Assembly (NCBI GenBank): GCA_900551235.1
Contig: URUU01000064.1
Coordinates: forward strand, 1-7,651
DNA length: 7,651 nucleotides
Reading direction: 5' to 3'
DNA from: an uncultured Lachnospiraceae bacterium
GTDB lineage: Bacteria > Bacillota > Clostridia > Lachnospirales > Lachnospiraceae
The notes under the pieces were generated by a model that saw only the letters and a list, made by a program, of their open reading frames with translations, was not told where the DNA came from and did no database searches. The translations under genes were made by a program, and so were the position numbers. How positions within the stretch are numbered: the first letter of the stretch is position 1; every line of letters starts with the position of its first letter. This document shows, piece after piece, positions 1 through 5,712 of the stretch.

Positions 1-98
1 TAGACTGCCTGCAATGCCATGGATAAGATCATCGGGATTCCCATCTGGACCATCAGCTTATTCACCGGCATATCTTTCATCTTGTTGCTTTCTTCCAT
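1..98 (-). CDS. MATE-family multidrug efflux transporter, N-terminus only (runs off the left edge)
   Basis: Only the first 32 codons are in the window. The start ATG (98-96) is preceded by AAAGGAGT at about 108-115, 10 bases or so upstream, which fixes the start. The peptide contains MPVNKLMVQMGIPMILSM followed by ALQAV. This is the usual opening of Clostridia MATE exporters: a short charged N-terminus, then Pro-Val-x-Lys-Leu, then the first membrane helix with a Pro-Met pair. Known for the family: an inner-membrane antiporter that uses a Na+ or H+ gradient to export cationic drugs or metabolites. The substrate cannot be told from this fragment. The gene has its own promoter and a leader of about 165 nt with two terminator-like hairpins, so it is probably controlled by attenuation. 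Other MatE-clan flippases remain possible because only one helix is visible. Confidence 0.75.
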   Translation of the reverse strand, partial: MEESNKMKDMPVNKLMVQMGIPMILSMALQAV

Positions 99-127
99 TT
101 TGTTTTAACTCCTTTCTTTCTGACATA

Positions 128-187
128 AAAAAAGTGTGTAGCCTGTCTTATAAGCTGGACTTACGCTGACAGGCTGCACACTTTTTT
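128..187 (-). terminator. Leader hairpin B: terminator-like stem with the same apical module, just before the MATE gene
   Basis: In the minus-strand RNA, AAAAAAGTGTG (187-177) pairs with CACACTTTTTT (138-128). After one mismatch, AGCCTGTC (175-168) pairs with GACAGGCT (147-140). The stem is followed by, and includes, a run of seven Ts, a strong intrinsic terminator form. The large apical region holds AGC, then GTAAG (164-160), loop TCCAG, CTTAT (154-150), which matches the tip of hairpin A. The hairpin lies about 12 bases upstream of the MATE ribosome binding site, where termination would silence the gene. The outer stem is symmetric, so it could also terminate plus-strand transcripts. Confidence 0.7.
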
Positions 188-216
188 ATGGCAAGTATAA
201 TACTTTAACAAAAGAA

Positions 217-263
217 AAACGAGCAGCCGGTAAACTGGATTTACGCTTACTTGCTACTCGTTT
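217..263 (-). terminator. Leader hairpin A: terminator-like stem with conserved apical module
   Basis: In the minus-strand RNA, AAACGAG (263-257) pairs with CTCGTTT (223-217). A G-U pair and AGC/GCT (255-253 with 227-225) extend the stem. The tip is GTAAA (244-240), loop TCCAG, TTTAC (234-230). The stem is followed by a T-rich stretch reading GTTTTTCTTTTG (220-209), so it has the form of an intrinsic terminator. It sits at the very 5' end of the transporter transcript. Its tip module recurs in hairpin B (128-187) with a compensating base-pair change. An alternative inner pairing exists, because TTAC occurs twice (241-244 and 247-250) and either copy can pair with GTAA (230-233). That could give two competing conformations. 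Confidence 0.65.
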
Positions 264-298
264 GCTGTAATTATATTGCCTCTTTTTCAAAAAGTCAA
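263..298 (-). promoter_or_regulatory. Promoter of the MATE transporter gene
   Basis: The minus strand reads TTGACT (298-293), a 17-base spacer, then TATAAT (275-270). This is a near-consensus housekeeping sigma factor promoter. Transcription should start around 263-266, at or just before the first base of the upstream hairpin (217-263), so both hairpins downstream lie inside the transcript of the transporter gene. The promoter sits after the end of the broken CarD-like gene (351), so the transporter is not simply read through from that operon. Confidence 0.75.
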
Positions 299-350
299 AC
301 AAAATTTTTCTTGTTTCACAACAATTTCAAAATCATGCCCTCATATTCCT

Positions 351-696
351 TTAAGCTCCCGATCTGCTTTGGTTAATATAATCAATAATCGTTTTACAAA
401 TTTCCTGCTTTGGTTTTCCAAGTGCAGCTCCAAGCTCCACATATAACAGATTTTCTGCTGCCTGAAAATATTTGGTATCCGTAGCAGTACATTTTTTTCC
501 TTGTGCCAGTCTTTTCTCCTGATCAGATCCCATGCTTCTTCTTTTGTCAGACACAATCTCAGCCTTGAATCTGAGTTTGAAACAGGAACATATATTTTTT
601 GTTTTTTTCATCCTCCGAAGTCAAATATAAAATATTCTCTATTTTACAAATTCCCGTAACTGGTTTACTGACAAAGTCTCCGATTTCATATTTCAC
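351..696 (-). pseudogene. CarD/CdnL-type transcriptional regulator, broken by a frameshift and an internal deletion
   Basis: Pieces of one CarD-like protein lie in order in three frames. The first (696 to about 596) starts at GTG with AAGGAGAG 7 bases upstream and encodes VKYEIGDFVSKPVTGICKIE, the usual RNA-polymerase-interacting start of the family. The second (about 595-522) continues with IYVPVSNSDSRLRLCLTKEE and AWDLIR. The third (521-351) encodes EKRLAQGKKCTATDTKYFQ and then AENLLYVELGAALGK, the helical C-terminal end. The first shift lies in a poly-A stretch (595-608). At the second break roughly 40-50 residues expected by family length are missing, with the junction around 511-525. Known for the family: these proteins bind the RNA polymerase beta subunit and promoter DNA. 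I infer the gene is dead, or expresses only short pieces. It was second in an operon with the 73-aa gene upstream. Confidence 0.75.
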
Positions 697-724
697 GAAA
701 TTCTCTCCTTGCTGATTTGCACTC

Positions 725-946
725 TTATTCCGTAAAAGTATAGCGTACAAAAGAACCTTGATTATCTCCTGTTACTATTACAATATCTCCGTGCTCATTG
801 CTTGTAGATTCGAGAACCGGAAATCTTCCGTTTTCTTTTACATAAGCTTCCGGACTGGCTGCTTCTGCCTCGATCAATGTTTTTTTACTGTATTTTTCTC
901 CACCACACGGATTTATTTCTTCAATAAAGATTTCATATTCATGCAT
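725..946 (-). CDS. Small acidic protein of unknown function (73 aa)
   Basis: I do not recognise this protein. The frame is intact from ATG (946-944) to the stop at 725. AGGAGG (960-955) lies 8 bases upstream of the start, and a TTGAAA-17-TATAAT promoter lies about 90 bases upstream, so expression is credible. The protein opens MHEYEIFIEEINPCGGEKYS, with an alternating hydrophobic/charged pattern typical of beta strands. It continues with a glutamate-rich stretch (residues 24-40) and ends with GDIVIVTGDNQGSFVRYTF, again beta-like. There is no signal peptide, membrane segment or nucleic-acid-binding motif, so it is probably a small cytoplasmic single-domain protein. The broken CarD-like gene starts 28 bases after its stop, so the two were probably co-transcribed. 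The single CysGlyGly is not enough to suggest metal binding. Confidence 0.7.
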   Translation of the reverse strand: MHEYEIFIEEINPCGGEKYSKKTLIEAEAASPEAYVKENGRFPVLESTSNEHGDIVIVTGDNQGSFVRYTFTE

Positions 947-1026
947 ATATGGTTCCTCCTGAAATTAATTTTATAAAAGCAAACCGTATCCTATGGTTCT
1001 TTCCCACATCCTTACACTATTCGCTA

Positions 1027-1062
1027 TAATTTCATTATAAAACTATTCCATTTTTATTTCAA
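1027..1062 (-). promoter_or_regulatory. Promoter of the 73-aa gene and former CarD-like operon
   Basis: The minus strand reads TTGAAA (1062-1057), a 17-base spacer, then TATAAT (1039-1034). Transcription would start near 1027, giving a leader of about 80 nt. That leader contains a weak small hairpin (AACC/GGTT around 980-996) and ends in the AGGAGG site of the 73-aa gene. Confidence 0.65.
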
Positions 1063-1063
1063 A

Positions 1064-1091
1064 AGCAGTTTTTGCTAAAAATGCATCTGCT
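1064..1091 (-). terminator. Weak candidate terminator after the BspA-like gene
   Basis: In the minus-strand RNA, AGCAG (1091-1087) pairs with CTGCT (1068-1064) around an inner TTTTT-AGC-AAAAA hairpin. An ATGCA bulge lies on one side and only a short run of four Ts follows. It lies 44-71 bases after the stop of the large gene. Its 3' edge abuts the next promoter's -35 box (1062-1057). The stem is AT-rich and imperfect, so read-through is likely. Confidence 0.3.
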
Positions 1092-1134
1092 GTTTTTGGG
1101 CATTATTCCTATACGTTTGCATATGATCCGGCTC

Positions 1135-4100
1135 TTATCTTTTCGTCACAACAGATTTGCCTTTTGACCAACTTGAGTAAATCTTATTTTTTTTACCATT
1201 TACATTCACTGTTTTATATGTGCGGATTCTTACATGATACCTTGATCCGCCTTTCAGCTTTGAAACTTTTCTCTTTGTGTTCTTACTCGTTGGTACTGTC
1301 ATATTCTTTGCATTTTTAAACTTTGAAGAAACACTGTATTGAATCTGATAACCTGTTGTCTGCACTGGCTGCCTGCTCCATGTTACCGCAAATCCTTTTG
1401 ATTTTGCTGTTACTTTTGATACAGTGGTACCTTTTGGCCTGATTGTAAAATCGAGTATTTTCTTTCCACTGTACTGCCCTTTAAAAGAAATCTGAACTTC
1501 ATATTTTCCAACCTTTTTTCTCCCTGACTGATAGCTCGCAATATAGTCTTTTCCCTCTTCAAGTTTTTCACCCTTACTGGTTTTGACAATAACGGACGGT
1601 TTTTGTCTTTTGCCGTTATAGACACAGGAGGTCCTTAAAAGTCTGACGGAAGAAATCTTATAAATCGGGGTTGTTTTTCTTACCTTACCACATTCTGTGC
1701 AGGAAGAAACTATTTCACCATCCTTTGCTGTTGTAGCTTTTTTTGTCGTTGTTTTATAATTGTGAGCAAGTGCAGGAGTCAGATTGTCACGATATTTTGC
1801 CCCACAGGCACAGATATGCTCGGTATAGCCGCCTGTCTTGCATGTAGCATAGACGGTTTGCATACAGTAGTCATAATTGTGGACGTGTCCGCTTTCATTT
1901 TCTTCATGCCATGTAAAAGTGCAGCGGCGGCAATAGTAGCGCGTCATGCCTGTATAGGCTGAGCCTGGATATTCTTCGAGGGCTATCACCCAGTCATGGC
2001 CTGATGCAGGTGTTTTCTGCGGCTCTGTAATCGTCTTCCCACAGAAAATACAATGCGTTCCACCGGTATAGCCGCTGCCGGTACAGGTTGCCTCGATCTT
2101 ATCGTTATCGACAGCCTTGTGGGCGACTACGGCTGTTTTTTCCGACTCTGTCACTGTACCGCATACGGCACAAACGGTACGGGTAAATCCTCCGGTCTGG
2201 CAGGTTGCATCAACTGTCTCCATTACAGGCTGATGTGCTGTACACAGGGATGTTTCAAAGTCAAATTCGTTCGTTTTGGCATATGACTGTGCCACACTGC
2301 CAGGCTCTCCTCCAACAACAAAACCGTCAATCTTCTTCGTACCACTAAGTGGATTACCCGGATCAACCGGACAATATCCAAGGGCATGCAGACCGATGTA
2401 TTCAACGCTGGCAGGAATCTTTACGCCTTTACCTGCTCCATATGAGAAGAATGCCCCTTCATCTAATACCTGCAAGCCTTCGTTGAGGTGCACTTCCTTG
2501 ATATTTGCTGCTGAGAACGCATTGTTGCCAACAAAACGGACAGAATCCGGCAAAACAATCGTTTCACAGGCGTTGTCATTAAATGCACTGTTTCCGATGT
2601 AAATAACGCCGCCCAGATCTGTGAATTTCATATTCCCGGCACCTGCAAAGGCATAACCATCAATATACTTACAGCTTTGCGGAAGAATAAGGCCTGCAAG
2701 ATTCGGCTGGTCGAAGTTCGGGTTCAGTTCTTTCTGTCCTGCAAGAAACTGATAGGATACAAAGACCGTCCCTTCCTTAATGTTTAAAACAGTGTCCTTT
2801 GCCATAGTGCCTTTGTATGCATATGCCGCTTTGCCGAAATATACCACTCCGTTAGGCTGATCGTGGAACCAGTCAGTGTCCAGAAATGCCAGTGCACCCA
2901 CATTCCTTACACTCTTCTCCAAATCACCGAAATCATCCAGCTCAGAGCAATCAGCGAAACAATAGCTGCCTATCTGGCGAACATTTCTGCCTCCTTTGAT
3001 GCTGCGAAGCTTCCTGCAATTTTGAAACGCATTCATGCCAAGGGTGATCAGCGAATCCGGTAACGTGACCTTATCCAGCACTATGCAGTCTGCCAGTGCA
3101 CCATTTGTAAGAATCCGAACATTTTTAAGGTCTATTGACTTCAGAGTCGAGTTGCCGCTGCTTATATTATCCCAGCCGTGTCTTCCGTTTGAAATAGGAC
3201 CGTTCACCTCTAACACATCATCCGGCAAAACCACATTGGCCGTCCGTCCGACGTTCACCCCATTTAAGGTTATATTTCCGCGTGGTATGACAAGATTCTT
3301 GATTTTATAGCAGCCTGCAAAACAATCATTTGCTAAAACTGCTGTCTCAGGCAATTTTATATCCGTCAGCTCAGACATATTATTCAGGTCAATGTAATTA
3401 ACACTCTCAGGAACCGTGAGGCTGGTGATGCTGCAGCTATCTGTGCCGGCATTCGGTATGTTAAGTGATTCTAACCCATCCGGCAAATTCAATTCTTTCA
3501 CACCGCGCAGGGAATTCTCGATACGCACCATCTTTGTCCCCGGACGAACAGTTAATTTTTCTGGATATCCTGCGTTCTTGCAGCCAAGAAATACGCTTCC
3601 ACAATAAAGTTCCGCACCGTCAGGAAGATTTTCATACCATTTCGAAGTATATATGCTTGACCATTCCATATCGCCCAGCGATGCAGGAAAAGTGAAATCT
3701 TCAATATTTATACAATCATAAAATGCTGCGTCCTCCAGTGTTGTGAGACCTTCAGGAAGATCCAGTCGATTCAGGCTTTCACACTCACGGAAGCTTCCGT
3801 CACCAATGACTTCCAGACCCTCGTGGAACGTGACAGACTTCATACCCTTACAACCGGAGAAAGCACTGTCATCTATGCGTTTAACGCTGCCCGGAATATC
3901 CACGGCAGACAATGACGTGCAGTTATAAAAAGCAGCATCGCCTATTTCCTGGACGCTCGACGGAATCGTCACTTTGGTAATATCTCTTTCCCGAAACACA
4001 CCGGCTCCGATTACCGAAACCGTATCCGGAATGACAGGTATTTTGCCCGTACCTTTATAGGCGATAAGCTGTCCCTGCCAGATCAGGAAATCATCCGAGC

Positions 4101-4731
4101 TGTTGTCATAAAGCCAGTCTTCATACATCTTGCTGATTTTTCCTGTGCTGATGTTAAATGCTCCTCCGTGCAGAAACGTATTACTTCCCTTAAAAGTAAT
4201 GTCAGAAAGATCTGAACAGGAAGCGAAAGCATCCTTTCCGATTTCTGTCACACTGGACGGGATTTCGATTTTTTTCAGGTATGAGTTATTATAAAATGCA
4301 CGTTCCCCTATCGTTTTCAGACCTTCATTCAAAACAATTTCACGCAGTTCAGAATGAACCTGTGCACTCCAGTCCTTTTCATCATAAAATGCATCATCTG
4401 CAATATAGGTCACTGTTTCAGGCAAAATAACCTTCTGCACAAATGCATTTGGCTTTGCATATCCCGTACGGAAATTTTGGATACCAACTACGGTATATCC
4501 ATCAATAGATGCCGGAATACTGACTTCTCTCTCGTAACCATCATAAGATGTAATTTCAATAGTTGTGGGTGATACAAATGCATAAGTAAATCCGAACCCT
4601 GCATCTCCTGGTATCTTTTCTTCTCCCGTAATCCCTGCGGCCTCTGCCGAAAGTGTTGATGCACCCAACAGCAGCAACATCAGGCAGATTGTGAGCAGCT
4701 TGCTTATCATGTTCTCTAATCTTGTTTTCAT
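1135..4731 (-). CDS. Secreted BspA-like leucine-rich-repeat protein with Cys-rich repeats and a C-terminal Fn3-like domain (1198 aa)
   Basis: The start ATG is supported by AGGAGG (4744-4739) 7 bases upstream. Residues 1-31 form a signal peptide: MKTRLENM, a Leu-rich core, then an Ala-x-Ala type cleavage site near SAEA. Residues about 65-790 are BspA/LRR_5-type repeats, recurring as IPSSVTEIGKDAFASC-like units. Three spacer modules with Trp, a Tyr-x-Gly or similar and a Lys-Gly-Thr or similar (about 205-245, 363-405, 620-665) split the solenoid. Residues 830-1020 are five His/Cys repeats, most with CxxC. Residues 1021-1098 resemble an Ig-like YNG-type domain and 1099-1198 an Fn3 domain ending in SSWSKGKSVV. 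No LPXTG or membrane anchor is visible. Known for the family: surface or secreted binding to host or bacterial ligands. The ligand here is unknown. The frame is intact and the gene is probably monocistronic. Confidence 0.9.
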   Translation of the reverse strand: MKTRLENMISKLLTICLMLLLLGASTLSAEAAGITGEEKIPGDAGFGFTYAFVSPTTIEITSYDGYEREVSIPASIDGYTVVGIQNFRTGYAKPNAFVQKVILPETVTYIADDAFYDEKDWSAQVHSELREIVLNEGLKTIGERAFYNNSYLKKIEIPSSVTEIGKDAFASCSDLSDITFKGSNTFLHGGAFNISTGKISKMYEDWLYDNSSDDFLIWQGQLIAYKGTGKIPVIPDTVSVIGAGVFRERDITKVTIPSSVQEIGDAAFYNCTSLSAVDIPGSVKRIDDSAFSGCKGMKSVTFHEGLEVIGDGSFRECESLNRLDLPEGLTTLEDAAFYDCINIEDFTFPASLGDMEWSSIYTSKWYENLPDGAELYCGSVFLGCKNAGYPEKLTVRPGTKMVRIENSLRGVKELNLPDGLESLNIPNAGTDSCSITSLTVPESVNYIDLNNMSELTDIKLPETAVLANDCFAGCYKIKNLVIPRGNITLNGVNVGRTANVVLPDDVLEVNGPISNGRHGWDNISSGNSTLKSIDLKNVRILTNGALADCIVLDKVTLPDSLITLGMNAFQNCRKLRSIKGGRNVRQIGSYCFADCSELDDFGDLEKSVRNVGALAFLDTDWFHDQPNGVVYFGKAAYAYKGTMAKDTVLNIKEGTVFVSYQFLAGQKELNPNFDQPNLAGLILPQSCKYIDGYAFAGAGNMKFTDLGGVIYIGNSAFNDNACETIVLPDSVRFVGNNAFSAANIKEVHLNEGLQVLDEGAFFSYGAGKGVKIPASVEYIGLHALGYCPVDPGNPLSGTKKIDGFVVGGEPGSVAQSYAKTNEFDFETSLCTAHQPVMETVDATCQTGGFTRTVCAVCGTVTESEKTAVVAHKAVDNDKIEATCTGSGYTGGTHCIFCGKTITEPQKTPASGHDWVIALEEYPGSAYTGMTRYYCRRCTFTWHEENESGHVHNYDYCMQTVYATCKTGGYTEHICACGAKYRDNLTPALAHNYKTTTKKATTAKDGEIVSSCTECGKVRKTTPIYKISSVRLLRTSCVYNGKRQKPSVIVKTSKGEKLEEGKDYIASYQSGRKKVGKYEVQISFKGQYSGKKILDFTIRPKGTTVSKVTAKSKGFAVTWSRQPVQTTGYQIQYSVSSKFKNAKNMTVPTSKNTKRKVSKLKGGSRYHVRIRTYKTVNVNGKKNKIYSSWSKGKSVVTKR
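1672..2244 (-). repeat. Five His/Cys-rich repeats in the large secreted protein (residues 830-1020)
   Basis: Units of about 35-42 residues carry ATC-x-x-x-GY/F-T followed by a Cys pair and end near a His. The Cys pairs are 854/857, 894/897, 934/937, 974/976 (CxC rather than CxxC) and 1011/1014. Extra Cys residues at 844, 883 and 964 precede three of them. The spacing suggests small metal-binding or disulphide-stabilised modules that lift the repeat solenoid away from the C-terminal domains. Metal binding is inference. Confidence 0.7.
2362..4539 (-). repeat. BspA-type leucine-rich repeats in the large secreted protein (residues about 65-790)
   Basis: Units of roughly 22-24 residues recur with the pattern I-P-x-S-V-x-x-I-G-x-x-A-F-x-x-C-x-x-L. 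Clear examples are IPSSVTEIGKDAFASC (157-172), IPSSVQEIGDAAFYNC (256-271), IPGSVKRIDDSAFSGC (279-294) and LPDSVRFVGNNAFSA (727-741). The part between about 395 and 560 is more diverged: several units lose the AF-x-x-C end and read as LPD/LPE/IPR units only. The region ends with GSVAQSYAKTNEFDF (811-825), the usual close of such solenoids. Confidence 0.85.
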
Positions 4732-4898
4732 AGGATGCCCTCCTCTCTGTAAGCATCTTTCTTTGTCCGGCCAGCTATAATAATTATAGCATAGATTATA
4801 CCATAACCTAGAGAGGAATTCGTTATAGTTTCCGATGTGTCAATTGACTTTTCGGGAATCTCAGCTCCGGCTTTTTTAAGTATCTGCAGCACTCCCAT
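4728..4898 (-). other. Possible 56-codon frame overlapping the BspA-like start (ATGA overlap)
   Basis: A frame opens at ATG 4898-4896 and ends at TGA 4730-4728, overlapping the ATG of the large gene as ATGA, a layout typical of translational coupling. It would encode a charged amphipathic start (MGVLQILKKAGAEIPEKS), a hydrophobic stretch (LGYGIIYAIIIIAG) and a basic tail. Against it: the best upstream site is only AGGAAAG at 13 bases, and the hydrophobic codons come from the AT-rich promoter and palindrome. I think it is more likely chance or a remnant than a gene. Confidence 0.2.
4774..4803 (-). promoter_or_regulatory. Probable promoter of the BspA-like gene with an adjacent 17-bp palindrome
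   Basis: The minus strand reads TGGTATAAT (4803-4795), an extended -10 box; the -35 position is poor (ACGAAT, 4823-4818). Transcription would start around 4788, leaving a leader of about 57 nt before the ATG. At that start lies a perfect palindrome, GCTATAATAATTATAGC (4774-4790), which holds a TATAAT on each strand. It could be an operator, a 5'-end hairpin, or a second overlapping -10 box. Confidence 0.45.
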
Positions 4899-4901
4899 CG
4901 T

Positions 4902-5209
4902 TTATAAATTACTTTCCTGTTTATTTAATTTTTTTCTGATACAGTCTCCGATACTGGTAATGCACAATAGTGTCACAACAAGAAAAACACCGGGAATCAG
5001 GATAATCCACCAGGCACCTGTAAGCAGCGCTTTTTCTGACAGTGACAGCATACTTCCCCATGAAATAACTTCCAGCGGAAGTCCTATCCCGATGAAACTT
5101 AATGTTGACTCTTCCACAATAGCACTTCGGATGTTCATGACAACCATTCCGGTGCCTGCTGTTCTGCAAGCTCTGGTTTTACTCCAACAATTTCAAACAG
5201 GTCACTCAT
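4902..5209 (-). pseudogene. DppC/OppC/NikC-like ABC transporter permease, internally deleted remnant
   Basis: The start ATG (5209-5207) overlaps the end of the DppB-like remnant as ATGAGTGA, the usual coupling of these permease pairs. The first frame gives MSDLFEIVGVKPELAEQ and stops at 5135. The C-terminal part continues in another frame up to 4902 with EESTLSFIGIGLPLEVISWG, then LIPGVFLVVTLLCITSIGD and a basic tail. This matches the last cytoplasmic loop and final helix of binding-protein-dependent peptide or nickel permeases. The family is usually near 280-300 aa; only about 105 residues remain, so most membrane helices are missing. The junction lies around 5135-5165. Fully nonfunctional by inference. 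Whether the lost substrate was peptide or nickel cannot be told. Confidence 0.8.
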
Positions 5210-5712
5210 ATTTATCCACCTCCTGCATTTCCGACTGCCTGCTGATACGCATTCTCGGATCGATCCTCTCATTAAGAATCTGTGCAGCCATATTACAGGC
5301 AATGATTATGATCCCTGACATCAGACTGATGACCATCAGCAAATTATAGTCTTTATAACGGGCACTTTCATATGCCAGTGTCCCTATTCCGGGATAAGAA
5401 AAAACAGTCTCTGCCACATAAGTCCCTCCCATGATATGCGTTACCGAAATCGCCATAATACTCAGATATGATGGCATGATATTTCTCATACAATGCAGCA
5501 GCATAATACGGGAATCAGCACCAGCGCCAGCCAGAACTCCGGGACACAGCTTATGATCGTCCCTGCTTTACAGATGATTTTATCCAGCCATCCGCCTTCT
5601 TTCCATGCACATATGACTCCCAGCAGCAATGCACCTGCTATACTGTACAGAAATTTTATCATTCAGACCAAGTTTTTCTTCTGCCCACTCTTCTTTCTTC
5701 AGGACTCATCAT
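5202..5712 (-). pseudogene. DppB/OppB/NikB-like ABC transporter permease, remnant with at least two internal deletions
   Basis: Three pieces lie in order in different frames. About 5712-5650 gives MSPEE and then, one frame over, KKEEWAEEKLGLNDKISVQY, the typical loop after helix 1. About 5653-5510 gives FLYSIAGALLLGVICAWKEG and then VPEFWLALVLIPV, the middle helices. From about 5510 to 5202 the frame reads RIMLLHCMRNIMPSYLSI and then GGTYVAETVFSYPGIGTLA, ending DPRMRIS and DKYE, the conserved last third of the family. About 170 of the usual 300-330 residues remain. The segments missing are the start, the piece between the first loop and the middle helices, and the conserved cytoplasmic stretch before RHALRN. 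The DppC-like remnant overlaps its stop. No neighbouring ATPase or binding protein is visible. Confidence 0.8.

Larger units (their letters stand above)
128..263 (-). promoter_or_regulatory. Tandem-hairpin leader RNA of the MATE gene, possible riboswitch or attenuator of unknown class
   Basis: This is the 5' leader between the transporter promoter and its ribosome binding site. It carries two stem-loops with different outer stems but a shared tip, consensus AGC-GTAAR-TCCAG-YTTAY, where the R-Y pair covaries (A-T in one, G-C in the other). Between them is a 13-base palindrome, AAGTATAATACTT (193-205). No leader peptide with a ribosome binding site was found ahead of the hairpins. Exporter leaders with paired hairpins are known from guanidine-responsive RNAs (mini-ykkC, and the mepA motif upstream of MATE genes). 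The ACGR loops of mini-ykkC are absent, and the two identical loops here cannot kiss each other. The class is therefore unassigned. A protein-bound antiterminator site is the main alternative. Confidence 0.5.

Noticed and set aside
150..164. Resemblance of the AGTCCAG in the leader hairpins to the PyrR-binding loop
   Set aside because: PyrR sites continue with GAGAGGCU in the loop; here the bases after CCAG form the closing stem, and the downstream gene is not a pyrimidine gene.
311..324. Small TTGTT/AACAA hairpin after the CarD-like remnant
   Set aside because: Five AT-rich base pairs and no following T-run in the minus direction; too weak to call a terminator.
595..609. Programmed -1 frameshifting as the full explanation of the split CarD-like gene
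   Set aside because: The A AAA AAC site fits one shift, but a second break with missing residues downstream would still leave no complete protein.
4837..5349. Plus-strand open frame of 170 codons over the permease remnants
   Set aside because: The minus strand carries recognisable DppC- and DppB-like sequence here; the plus frame is its shadow.
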